A DNA stretch of 39,813 nt from Gammaproteobacteria bacterium (lineage in GTDB: Bacteria > Pseudomonadota > Gammaproteobacteria > JAADHQ01). The stretch is taken from NCBI GenBank assembly GCA_011052215.1, contig DRJK01000078.1:1-39813 (forward strand), in the 5' to 3' direction. This document shows, piece after piece, positions 6,173-14,373 of this stretch (the stretch's first letter is position 1; every line of letters starts with the position of its first letter). The position numbers and the translations under genes are program-made. Under the pieces are notes generated by a model. That model made no database searches. It was not told the DNA's origin and was given only the letters and a program-made list of their open reading frames with translations.

Positions 6173-6925
6173 TTACAACAAATACCCCTGTAACTTGATT
6201 TCAATATTGCGCGGATTTTCACCTTCGGCGATAGAGCTGATGCCATCCATTACCATTTCATAAAATCTGATCTGATTATTGACCAGTGACTTCAGTTTAT
6301 TTGCGACTGGCAGGAAAAAAAGATTTGCCAGGCCGACACCGTAGATTGTTGCAACAAAGGCGACTGCAATGCCCGCACCCAGGGCACCGGGGTCTGCCAG
6401 GTTATTCATGACATGAATCAGGCCCATAACGGCGCCGATAATTCCTATCGTCGGTGAGTAACCACCCATGGCCTCATACACCCTGGCTGCATCAAGTTGT
6501 GTATCTTCCTTGCTGTTAATCTCTATTTCGAGGATATTACGAATAGTCGACGGTTCACTGCCATCGACCAGTAACTGCAATGCCTTTTTCGAAAACTCGT
6601 CTTTCTCATCATCTACAATGGGCTCAAGCCCCAGTAAACCATCACGGCGCGCCATCTGGCTCCAGCCGACAATTTTTTTAATCATTTTATCAGCATTGAC
6701 CCGGGGTGGTGAAAAAACCCAGGGAAACATACGCATCGCCATCAGGAATGTAGCCTTCCTTGTCTGAACCAGGATGGCCCCGATGGTTCCTCCGGCAACA
6801 ATAACAAATGCCGTCAACTGAACCAGTGTTTGTGTTTTACCTCCCTCGAGCCAGTTACCACCAAGAATTGCTGCAACTGCAATCAGCAACCCAAGCATGG
6901 TTAAAATGTCGAGCGACTTATACAT
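6173..6925 (-). CDS. motC: Flagellar stator protein MotC (MotA family)
   Basis: A 250-residue MotA-family proton-channel subunit with the expected four membrane segments: LDILTMLGLLIAVAAILGG, then LVQLTAFVIVAGGTIGAI near residues 32-53, and two after residue 150, including MGGYSPTIGIIGAVMGLIHV. The cytoplasmic loop between segments 2 and 3 should contact FliG. Length and sequence style match Pseudomonas MotC, not MotA, and the location beside cheB is the MotCD location. It overlaps the cheB stop by 8 bp and is followed by motD after 31 bp. Ion specificity is inferred as proton from the MotD partner. Confidence 0.9.
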   Translation of the reverse strand: MYKSLDILTMLGLLIAVAAILGGNWLEGGKTQTLVQLTAFVIVAGGTIGAILVQTRKATFLMAMRMFPWVFSPPRVNADKMIKKIVGWSQMARRDGLLGLEPIVDDEKDEFSKKALQLLVDGSEPSTIRNILEIEINSKEDTQLDAARVYEAMGGYSPTIGIIGAVMGLIHVMNNLADPGALGAGIAVAFVATIYGVGLANLFFLPVANKLKSLVNNQIRFYEMVMDGISSIAEGENPRNIEIKLQGYLL

Positions 6926-8027
6926 GACTCACTATTTGCGAACCAATAGTCTGTAGTGGCAAAATCTTGTCAGCCACCCCTGCCTCTGCTACAGCCATGG
7001 GCATACCATAGATAACACAGGTCTTCTCATCCTGGGCCCAGATTGTGGAACCACCCCGATTAAGGAGCTTTGCACCTTCCCGTCCGTCTGCACCCATACC
7101 CGTCAATATAACCGCCAGGGTATTTGCAGGCATTACTTTTGCTATGGAACTGAAGGTTGTATCAACACAGGGTTTGTAATTTTGCCCGGGTTCACTTTCA
7201 TGGATGTGAATACGAAGATTGCCTTCCCTTCCTTCAACACTCATTTGCATGCCACCGGGGGCAAGTAGTGCCAGCCCGGGCTTCAGAAGATCGCCATCTT
7301 TTGCTTCCCTGATTTCTATTTTGGACAACTGATTCAGTCTTTTGGCAAATGCTTCTGTGAATGATGCCGGCATATGCTGCACAAGAATGATGGGTAGTGG
7401 AAAATTGCCTGGTAACTTTGTTAAAACCTCCTGCAATGCAACCGGCCCACCAGTCGAGGCGCCAATGGCCAACAACTTGTATTTACCTGGCCCCGGTGCC
7501 CTTGGGGCTGGGGCTGGGGCTGGGGCTGGCCTGACTATAGTTGCAGCTGGTTTGGTTGATGCTAAGCTCGGCTGTTTTAGTACAGGTGATTTTGCCGGTA
7601 TGGTAACTGCTTTTTTCTTCAGGGAAGCTTTTTGAGAACCAATGGCCCAAACTTGAGAGCAAAGTATTTTTGCCACCTCTTCCCGTTTGTTTGATAACTC
7701 GTCAAAATTTTTGGGGAGGTAATCCACGGCGCCGGCATCAAGGGCATCAAAGGTTGACTGTGCCCCTTCGTGAGTAAGTGAGGAAAACATCATAATGGGT
7801 GTTGGCTGAATAGCCATGATTCGTCGTACTGCGGTAATGCCATCCATAACTGGCATTTCAATATCCATGGTAATAACGTCGGGCTTCAGCTCCTGTGTTT
7901 TCTGGATCGCCTCTTTACCATTTGCTGCATCACCGACAATTTCTATCCGGGCATCGGTCTGAAGCATCTCCTTGACGCGCCTCCGAAAAAACCCCGAATC
8001 GTCTACAACTAGTACCTTTACAGTCAT
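6918..8027 (-). CDS. cheB: Protein-glutamate methylesterase CheB
   Basis: A 369-residue CheB that removes methyl groups from chemoreceptors during adaptation. The N-terminal receiver domain has the phospho-acceptor Asp55 in VITMDIEMP. The C-terminal esterase domain has the catalytic triad Ser191 (GASTGG), His218 (VQHMP) and Asp314 (TGMGADG). The inter-domain linker (about 140-182) is unusually rich in Pro and Ala and includes an APAPAPAP run encoded by four tandem GGGGCT-type hexamers near 7505-7530. It starts 29 bp after cheA. The partner methyltransferase gene cheR is not in this window. Confidence 0.96.
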   Translation of the reverse strand: MTVKVLVVDDSGFFRRRVKEMLQTDARIEIVGDAANGKEAIQKTQELKPDVITMDIEMPVMDGITAVRRIMAIQPTPIMMFSSLTHEGAQSTFDALDAGAVDYLPKNFDELSNKREEVAKILCSQVWAIGSQKASLKKKAVTIPAKSPVLKQPSLASTKPAATIVRPAPAPAPAPRAPGPGKYKLLAIGASTGGPVALQEVLTKLPGNFPLPIILVQHMPASFTEAFAKRLNQLSKIEIREAKDGDLLKPGLALLAPGGMQMSVEGREGNLRIHIHESEPGQNYKPCVDTTFSSIAKVMPANTLAVILTGMGADGREGAKLLNRGGSTIWAQDEKTCVIYGMPMAVAEAGVADKILPLQTIGSQIVSHV

Positions 8028-8056
8028 TCATTTTTATCCTGGTCATTATCTTTATA

Positions 8057-10195
8057 TTACAGATGTGATCTCATCAATCCTGGCACATCAAGAATCAATG
8101 CTATGCGTCCATCGCCTGTAATAGTCGCACCTGCAAAACCTGCCAGACCATGCAGCAAATGCCCCAAAGGTTTTATTACAACTTCTTCCTGGCCCAAAAC
8201 CTGTGTCACGACAAACCCGATCCGCTGACTACCGAGGTGTGTTACCACTACCTGCTCTTCTTTATTCTCGTCAGGAACCTGATCATCCATAGCCGTTACC
8301 AGCCACTTTTCCATATAGAAGAGAGGCATCGCCTTTTCCCTGACCATAACTGTCAGCTGGCCATCAACCATATTGGTCTTGAAATCCTCCAGATGAAATA
8401 TTTCATTTACACTGGATAAGGGTAACGCAAAATTACGTGATCCTACTTTTACCATCAGTGTTGGCAGGATCGCCAGTGTCAGTGGCAACTGGATGCTCAA
8501 GGATGTTCCCTTACCCTGTTGTGAACTAATTTCTATATGACCGTTCAGCTGCGCTATTCTTGTTTTGACGACATCCATACCCACGCCACGCCCGGACACA
8601 TCTGAAATTTCTGTTTTTGTCGAGAATCCAGGGTGAAAAATCAGCTCATAACATTCCTTGTCATCAAGGCGCGCAGCACTTTCGGTATCCATAACACCTT
8701 TTTCAACGGCCTTGCTCCTTAATAACTCCGGATCCATCCCCGCACCATCATCCGTAATCCTTAGCAGGATATGATCTCCTTCCTGTGCCGCCGATAATAC
8801 AACCTTGCCGATTCGTGGCTTGCCGCTTTTTTCCCTGGCATCCGGCATCTCGATTCCGTGATCAACCGAATTGCGCACCAGATGGACCAGCGGATCTGCC
8901 AACGCTTCAACCAGGTTTTTGTCCAGATCGGTTTCCTCACCAACCAGTTCAAGATTGACTTCTTTTTTAAGACTGCGGGCCAGGTCACGCACAACACGCG
9001 GGAAGCGCCCGAATACTTTTTTGATTGGCTGCATCCTGGTTTTCATGACTGCTGATTGCAAGTCAGATGTTACGATGTCCAGGTTGGACACGGCCTTTGT
9101 TATCTGTTCATCGTTCACGGCCTCTTTAAGGGTATGCAACCTGTTTCGCACAAGCACCAGCTCACCGACCATGTTCATAATATCGTCAAGTCGTTTTGTA
9201 TCGACGCGCACTGTTGTTTCTGCTGCGGGTTTGGCCGGGGCCTTTGCAGCCGGCGCGGTCTTTCCCTTCACTTCTGAATGGGTCGTAACCTTTTTGACAT
9301 CCGATGTGCTGTCAGTGTCCGGGGTCTTCTTTTGTTCCGGTTTGGCCACAGGTTCAACCGAAGCCTTTACCGGCCCCTTGCCTTCACCATGCATTTCATC
9401 GAGCAGTGTCTCGAACTCCTGATCGGTGATTTTATCTGATCCCGCCTTATTCTCTGGTGCCGGTTCAGTATTGGCCGATTTGCTGTTGTCTTCCGATACT
9501 GTTGGCCCCTTGCCTTCACCATGGATCTGGTCAAGCAGGTTATCAAATTCCTCATCGGTAATCTCATCGGGTGCAGCACTAGCAGATTTATCACTATCAG
9601 CAGTTTTTTCTGCGGCCGTACCTTTTTGTGGAGATTGACCACTTGCCGCAAGCGTATCCAGCAAGGCATCAAATTCTTCGTCGGTTATATCGCCCTGTGG
9701 GCCTTCTGCTGTTACCTCGGCAGGTTGATCGTCTGCTACGGTTTCTTCAACAACCGGCACCTCTGGCTCACTGGCTTCACCAGTAGAATCCACCTGTTCA
9801 CCTGGTCCTTCGGTGGTCATATTTTCCAACTCGGCCAACAGTTCCGGAGATGCAGGCGTCAGCGGCTCGCCTTCCGAGACCTGTGAAAACTGGTCATTAA
9901 GAATATCAAGTACGGCAAGAAAATGATCCATCATGGTAGCGTCCAGGATTTTGTCACCCTGGCGAAGAACGTTGAAGACATCTTCTGACCGGTGGCAGAC
10001 TGCTACCATGTTCTCCAGTGCCAGGAACCCCGCACCGCCCTTGATGGTATGAAAACCCCTGAAGATGGCGTTGAGCATATCCAGATCTTCCGGATTTTGC
10101 TCCAGCTCAACCAGTTGTTCGTTGAGTTGCTCGAGAATTTCTCCTGCTTCTACAAGAAAATCCTGAAGTATTTCATCATCCGCTTCAATTTCCAC
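8057..10195 (-). CDS. cheA: Chemotaxis histidine kinase CheA, P2-less with three acidic repeats
   Basis: A 712-residue CheA that autophosphorylates and passes phosphate to CheY and CheB. The P1 domain (1-105) carries His49 in FHTIKGGAG. P3 dimerization starts near 328. The P4 kinase has N-box HLVRNSVDHGIE (438-449), G1 DDGAGMD (482-488) and G2 GRGVGMD (535-541). P5, the CheW-like part, covers about 575-712. Residues 106-327 show no recognisable P2 domain. Instead there is a low-complexity acidic linker with three copies of ITDEEFDxLLD at about 171-182, 212-231 and 256-275; the last two continue HGEGKGP. Start is GTG at 10195 with AGGGGA upstream; an ATG is absent at a sensible distance. It follows cheZ by 11 bp. 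Confidence 0.96.
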   Translation of the reverse strand: MEIEADDEILQDFLVEAGEILEQLNEQLVELEQNPEDLDMLNAIFRGFHTIKGGAGFLALENMVAVCHRSEDVFNVLRQGDKILDATMMDHFLAVLDILNDQFSQVSEGEPLTPASPELLAELENMTTEGPGEQVDSTGEASEPEVPVVEETVADDQPAEVTAEGPQGDITDEEFDALLDTLAASGQSPQKGTAAEKTADSDKSASAAPDEITDEEFDNLLDQIHGEGKGPTVSEDNSKSANTEPAPENKAGSDKITDQEFETLLDEMHGEGKGPVKASVEPVAKPEQKKTPDTDSTSDVKKVTTHSEVKGKTAPAAKAPAKPAAETTVRVDTKRLDDIMNMVGELVLVRNRLHTLKEAVNDEQITKAVSNLDIVTSDLQSAVMKTRMQPIKKVFGRFPRVVRDLARSLKKEVNLELVGEETDLDKNLVEALADPLVHLVRNSVDHGIEMPDAREKSGKPRIGKVVLSAAQEGDHILLRITDDGAGMDPELLRSKAVEKGVMDTESAARLDDKECYELIFHPGFSTKTEISDVSGRGVGMDVVKTRIAQLNGHIEISSQQGKGTSLSIQLPLTLAILPTLMVKVGSRNFALPLSSVNEIFHLEDFKTNMVDGQLTVMVREKAMPLFYMEKWLVTAMDDQVPDENKEEQVVVTHLGSQRIGFVVTQVLGQEEVVIKPLGHLLHGLAGFAGATITGDGRIALILDVPGLMRSHL

Positions 10196-10206
10196 TGCTT
10201 ATCCCC

Positions 10207-10977
10207 TTAAAAACCCAGGCTCGACAAAAGATCGTCCACATCATCCTGGCCATTTACTGTCTCACTTGAATGATCTACCCCTGGCACGACCGGGCCTTCA
10301 GCCTCAATATCTCTTGCTCCAGCTCCTTTTTTATTTTCTTCTTCGATCGGTGGGCCTGACATCTTGATGAGTGCGACCAGGCCTTCCTCGACATCATGCA
10401 CAAGATTGATAACCCGCCTTATAATTTGACCCGTCAGATCCTGAAATCCCTGCGCCATCAGTATTTCATTAAGATTCTTATTTAACAAAACCGTACCAGA
10501 CGATATTTTTGGAAAGAATTCATCCAGATCCCTGGACAGTTCACGAAATTCATCTGCGCTGAGCTTCCTGTCCTTGAACTTGTCCCAACGTGACTGGAGT
10601 TCAAGTGAACAGGCTTTAATGTCATCCGATAATGGCAACGCTTCCTCGACAGCAGTGAGCGTTTTATCGGCTGCCTCTTCTGTCATGCTAATAACGTGAT
10701 TCAAACGTTCCTTGGCATCCGGAATTTCTGACTCTGCCAGGCCGGCCAGCTTGGTATCCAGTTTAAAACTGGAAAGTGAATCATGAAGCTGTCGGGTCAG
10801 TTTGCCCATTTCCTTGAACAGATCCACCTCACGCAGGCTGGATATTTCATCCATAATAACCCGGGCATGTCCGGCATTTCCGGATTCAATGCTTTCAACC
10901 AGCTGGCGTGCATGGCCAAGCGCGGTTTCATCAAGTATGGAATCTGTTCCTGCCGCTACTGTATTCTGCTTACTCAT
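10207..10977 (-). CDS. cheZ: CheY-P phosphatase CheZ
   Basis: A 256-residue CheZ that dephosphorylates CheY-P. The catalytic motif QGFQDLTGQII includes Asp180 and Gln184 (counting from the Met at 10977), equivalent to E. coli Asp143 and Gln147. The last residues DDVDDLLSSLGF form the C-terminal CheY-binding helix. The frame is open to 11019, but AAGGAGA lies 4-5 bp ahead of the ATG at 10977, and the longer version would overlap cheY, so 10977 is preferred. Located between cheY and cheA in the chemotaxis operon. Confidence 0.95.
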   Translation of the reverse strand: MSKQNTVAAGTDSILDETALGHARQLVESIESGNAGHARVIMDEISSLREVDLFKEMGKLTRQLHDSLSSFKLDTKLAGLAESEIPDAKERLNHVISMTEEAADKTLTAVEEALPLSDDIKACSLELQSRWDKFKDRKLSADEFRELSRDLDEFFPKISSGTVLLNKNLNEILMAQGFQDLTGQIIRRVINLVHDVEEGLVALIKMSGPPIEEENKKGAGARDIEAEGPVVPGVDHSSETVNGQDDVDDLLSSLGF

Positions 10978-10996
10978 CTCTTCTCCTTTTTGAGAT

Positions 10997-11386
10997 TCAT
11001 GCGCTTTCGAGCCGCTCAAATATCTTGTCCAGTTTTTCTTTCAGCGTGCCAGCAGTAAAGGGTTTTACGATATACCCGTTTACTCCAGCCTGCGCAGCTT
11101 CCACTATCTGGTCACGCTTCTGCTCGGCTGTTACCATTAATACAGGCATTGATGCCAGGTCTTTGTCGGCCCTGACAGCCTTGAGTAATTCAATGCCCGT
11201 CATGCCCGGCATGTTCCAGTCTGTAACCAGAAAGTCATACCCGCCTGCCTGCAGCATGGGTAGTGCCGTCTTGCCATCATCCGCTTCGGCGGTATTATTA
11301 AACCCGAGATCACGTAACAAGTTTTTTATAATGCGTCGCATTGTAGAAAAATCATCAACGACCAGGATTTTCATATTGGTATCCAA
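10997..11386 (-). CDS. cheY: Chemotaxis response regulator CheY
   Basis: A 129-residue single-domain receiver that binds FliM when phosphorylated and changes motor direction. The acid pocket Asp11-Asp12, phospho-acceptor Asp56 (LVTDWNMPG), Thr86 (MVTAE) and Lys108 (IVKPF) are all present. The start is probably the TTG at 11386: AAGGAGG sits about 5 bp before it, while the first ATG at 11374 would be some 17 bp from that binding site. The resulting N-terminus ([13 protein letters not shown]) also resembles Vibrio CheY. It is 60 bp from fliA, with no clear promoter seen in that gap. Confidence 0.96.
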   Translation of the reverse strand: MDTNMKILVVDDFSTMRRIIKNLLRDLGFNNTAEADDGKTALPMLQAGGYDFLVTDWNMPGMTGIELLKAVRADKDLASMPVLMVTAEQKRDQIVEAAQAGVNGYIVKPFTAGTLKEKLDKIFERLESA

Positions 11387-11446
11387 AACAACCTCCTTGA
11401 CTATCCGTTACACCCTTCGTGCAACAAAAGTAAAATAAATAAATTG

Positions 11447-12193
11447 CTATTCCTTTATTTTAGGAAAAAACTCCGTCATCCTTGCGCGTAATCGAATCAG
11501 TGCTTGCCCATGAATCTGACATACCCTCGATTCACTCACTCCTAAAACCTCTCCAATCTCTCTTAAATTCAGCTCTTCGTCATAATAAAGTGACATGACC
11601 AGGCGTTCGCGTTCTGGCAGACCTGAAATTGAATCCGATAATTCCCGCTGAAAATCCTCGTTCTGCAACATTTCGACCGGGCCCTGCTGCTTGCCTTCTG
11701 TGACCGCCTCACCACCAACACCATCCTCACCAAAAAATCCCGGGTCTTCAAAACTGAGTACCCGACTACCGGCAGCATCCTGCAGGATCTGGTGATAATC
11801 ATTGATATCCATTTCAAGCAATTCAGCGACCTCGTGGTCACGGGCATCCCGCCCCATATCATTTTCGATTCGCCTGACGGCATCGGCAACCATCCTGACC
11901 TTTCGATGAACCGATCTCGGTGTCCAGTCTGAACGTCTGATCTCATCCAGCATGGATCCACGTACACGAATGCCGGCATAGGTCTCGAAACTGGCCCCCT
12001 GTTGAGGGTTATAATTTCTGGATGCCTCCAGCAGTCCAATCATCCCGGCCTGGATCAGGTCCTCCACCTGGACGCTGGCTGGCAGCCGGCTCACCAGATG
12101 ATAGGCAATACGCTTGACCAACCCGGCATGCTTTTCTACCAGATTATGCTGCTCTGTTGGGTCCTTTGTTACAAACATAGCGTATCCATTCAT
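11447..12193 (-). CDS. fliA: Flagellar sigma factor FliA (sigma-28)
   Basis: A 248-residue sigma factor of the FliA type that directs late flagellar and chemotaxis transcription. Region 2 is visible in ASVQVEDLIQAGMIGLLEA and TYAGIRVRGSMLDEIR, region 3 in VRRIENDMGRDARDHEVAELL, and the region 4 helix-turn-helix in LNLREIGEVLGVSESRVCQ. Its ATG overlaps the flhG stop codon by 4 bp. A sigma-28-like promoter inside the end of flhG could allow self-activation. The anti-sigma factor FlgM is not encoded in this window. Confidence 0.97.
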   Translation of the reverse strand: MNGYAMFVTKDPTEQHNLVEKHAGLVKRIAYHLVSRLPASVQVEDLIQAGMIGLLEASRNYNPQQGASFETYAGIRVRGSMLDEIRRSDWTPRSVHRKVRMVADAVRRIENDMGRDARDHEVAELLEMDINDYHQILQDAAGSRVLSFEDPGFFGEDGVGGEAVTEGKQQGPVEMLQNEDFQRELSDSISGLPERERLVMSLYYDEELNLREIGEVLGVSESRVCQIHGQALIRLRARMTEFFPKIKE

Positions 12194-13077
12194 ATCCTTG
12201 ACTCCGATTGACCCTGCTGGGAACGAATGAGTCGCTCCAGAAAAAACTCCAGATGTCCTGCTGCTGCATCGGGTCTAGGCCACTTATCGGCCTTTTGTGC
12301 CAAATTCTTGAATGCCATGGCTGATCTACTCCTCGGGTAAGCATCTACGACCGACCTTTGTTTTTTTATGGCCTTCCGCAAGTAGTCATCGTAGGGTACG
12401 GTGCCCATGTTTATTAAAGTTGCGTCCAGATAACGGTCTGCTACCGATACAAGCTTGTTGTACAACTCCCTGGCCTCCTGGGCTGTGTGGGTCATATTGC
12501 TTAATATCCTGAATTTTTGTACGTTATATTCACTGTTTAACACCTTTATAAGTGCATAGGCATCGGTCAGTGAGGCCGGTTCGTCACAGACAACCACAAC
12601 AACCTCCTGGGATGCCCTGGCGAAGGCAATAACAGAATCAGAGATTCCAGCCGCGGTATCGACAATCAACACGTCGACATCCTGGCTTAATTCACTGAAT
12701 GCCCGGATAACACCGGCATTTTCCATCGGTGACAATTCTGCCATCTGTTTTACTCCCGAGGACGCTGGAATAACCTTGATTCCTCCCGGGCCATCAATGA
12801 TGACTTCCTCAAGAGTGCGTTCGCCATTCAGTACATGGGAAAGGTTATATTTCGGTCTCAGGCCCAACATAATATCGACATTGGCCAGACCCAGATCGGC
12901 ATCCATCAGCAACACATTCTTGCCGGTGGCAGCAATGGCCAGGGCCATGTTAACCGAGACATTGGTTTTACCCACCCCACCCTTTCCACTTGATACGGCA
13001 ATGACCCTCACCGGTTTTGGATTAGCCATTCTTCGCAGTCCCAGCGCCTGGTCAACCACCTTTTCAGCCATGAGCAT
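12190..13077 (-). CDS. flhG: Flagellar number regulator FlhG (FleN), MinD-like ATPase
   Basis: A 295-residue MinD/ParA-family ATPase that limits the number of polar flagella by acting on FlhF and FleQ. The N-terminal DQALGLR (9-15) is the FlhF-GTPase-activating motif. The deviant Walker A is GKGGVGKT (31-38), and LLMDADLGLANVD (57-69) is the A' segment. The ATG at 13077 has GGAAG at a suitable distance and overlaps the end of flhF by 14 bp. A sigma-28 promoter candidate lies in its last 40 codons. Confidence 0.96.
   Translation of the reverse strand: MLMAEKVVDQALGLRRMANPKPVRVIAVSSGKGGVGKTNVSVNMALAIAATGKNVLLMDADLGLANVDIMLGLRPKYNLSHVLNGERTLEEVIIDGPGGIKVIPASSGVKQMAELSPMENAGVIRAFSELSQDVDVLIVDTAAGISDSVIAFARASQEVVVVVCDEPASLTDAYALIKVLNSEYNVQKFRILSNMTHTAQEARELYNKLVSVADRYLDATLINMGTVPYDDYLRKAIKKQRSVVDAYPRSRSAMAFKNLAQKADKWPRPDAAAGHLEFFLERLIRSQQGQSESRI
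12284..12311 (-). promoter_or_regulatory. Candidate internal sigma-28 promoter ahead of fliA-cheY
   Basis: On the minus strand TCAAGAAT (12304-12311) and a perfect -10 element GCCGATAA (12284-12291) are separated by 12 bp (consensus TAAAGTTT/TCAAG-type, 11 bp, GCCGATAA). It lies within the flhG coding sequence, about 90 bp before fliA. Because it is within codons (AFKNLAQKADK) the match could be chance, but the -10 is exact. Confidence 0.45.
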
Positions 13078-14305
13078 TTGCCATCTTCCTGTTTAAATTC
13101 ATTTTATTTGGATATTTTCCTGCGATTCCTTCCTGCTGTTGCATCAATGTCACTGCCTTGCTCACCAGGGTGTGTGAGCGCGCAGGATACAGATCCTCCG
13201 GCACCCTCTGTCCATCGCTGATATAGGCAAGCGGTAACTGGTAACGGAGAATGGTTGAAATTGCACCGCCCAGGCTGGTGGTCTCGTCCAGCTTGCTCAG
13301 AATGCATCCTTTAAGGTTGGATTTTCTGAAGGATCGTATGACTTCGTTTAATGTGCTGGTTTGTGTGTTTGCCGACATCACCAGGTAGGTCTTGATCAGG
13401 GATGAACACGCATCCAGGGTCTGCAATTGCTCGGTTAAACGCATATCCCGCTGGCTCATACCCGCGGTATCAATCAGAACCAGTCGCTTGTCGTGCAAAT
13501 CCTGTAACCGGTCTGATAACTCGCAGGCGTTATTAACTGAATAGGTCGGGACATCAAGGATCCTGCCAAAATTTTGCAACTGTTCCTGCGCACCAATGCG
13601 ATAACTGTCTGCCGAAATCAGGGCAACCTGACGATTGCCATGACGCAGGCTGAACCGCGCTGCAAGTTTGGCTATGGTGGTTGTCTTGCCAACGCCGGTC
13701 GGTCCGACCAATGCAACAACACCACCACGTGACAGAATATCATCACTGGTGACCTGCAATTGATGTGATATGTATCCCAGTGACTGACGCCAGCTGCTTT
13801 CCAGGTCCAGCCCGGGATCCAGTTGTGAAATAAATTCATGTGCCAGGTCAACTTCAATCCCCAGTTTTTCCAGACGTCTGAATACTGCGGCATGTTCCGG
13901 GTCCCGTCTTTGGGCATCTGACTGGCTCAGGTGGGACAATTGGCTTTCCAGAACATCACGAAGTGTTTTCAGTTCCCCGCTCATCTGTACAAGCATGGGG
14001 TCTTCCATCCACTCTACCTGCCTACTCTTTTTACCCGGCCGGGCTGTTTCTGATACTTCTGCATCAGGGTTGGTAAAATTGACCGACTCCGCTTCACTAT
14101 CCTGAATGTTTCGTCCGGGTTCACGACCGGGGCTGGACCCTGTCATATCGGTAAAGAGTGCCTCATCGTAATCAACAGCAGATACAATTTCGATTCCACC
14201 CTCGACCTTTCGATTGGATAATATAACTGCATCGGAACCCAACTCCTCCCGGATGTTCCTGATCGCCTGTCGCATGTCCCTGGCAAAAAAACGCTTTATT
14301 TTCAT
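13064..14305 (-). CDS. flhF: Flagellar placement GTPase FlhF
   Basis: A 413-residue SRP-type GTPase that marks the pole where the flagellum is built. An N-terminal basic segment (MKIKRFFARDMRQAIRNI) and acidic B region are followed by the NG domains. The P-loop GPTGVGKT is at 201-208, and DTAGMSQRD and SKLDETTSLGG mark the later G motifs. The frame is open to 14335, but MKIKRFF is the conserved start and AAAGG lies just upstream. It sits 68 bp after flhA and overlaps flhG, the order found in polar-flagellated gammaproteobacteria. Confidence 0.96.
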   Translation of the reverse strand: MKIKRFFARDMRQAIRNIREELGSDAVILSNRKVEGGIEIVSAVDYDEALFTDMTGSSPGREPGRNIQDSEAESVNFTNPDAEVSETARPGKKSRQVEWMEDPMLVQMSGELKTLRDVLESQLSHLSQSDAQRRDPEHAAVFRRLEKLGIEVDLAHEFISQLDPGLDLESSWRQSLGYISHQLQVTSDDILSRGGVVALVGPTGVGKTTTIAKLAARFSLRHGNRQVALISADSYRIGAQEQLQNFGRILDVPTYSVNNACELSDRLQDLHDKRLVLIDTAGMSQRDMRLTEQLQTLDACSSLIKTYLVMSANTQTSTLNEVIRSFRKSNLKGCILSKLDETTSLGGAISTILRYQLPLAYISDGQRVPEDLYPARSHTLVSKAVTLMQQQEGIAGKYPNKMNLNRKMANAHG

Positions 14306-14373
14306 ACGACCTTTAACCTCTGTCTGGTAGGGCAAATCAATGCCTGTTATATGATAACGACCACAATTACTGG

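Noticed and set aside
8871-9422. 183-codon plus-strand ORF opposite cheA
   Set aside because: Ser/Thr-rich antisense frame typical of shadows of a real gene; no ribosome binding site or family motif.
14306-14373. GG/GC pair upstream of flhF resembling sigma-54
   Set aside because: The spacing between GG and GC is one base short of the invariant 10 bp, so it would not be recognised.
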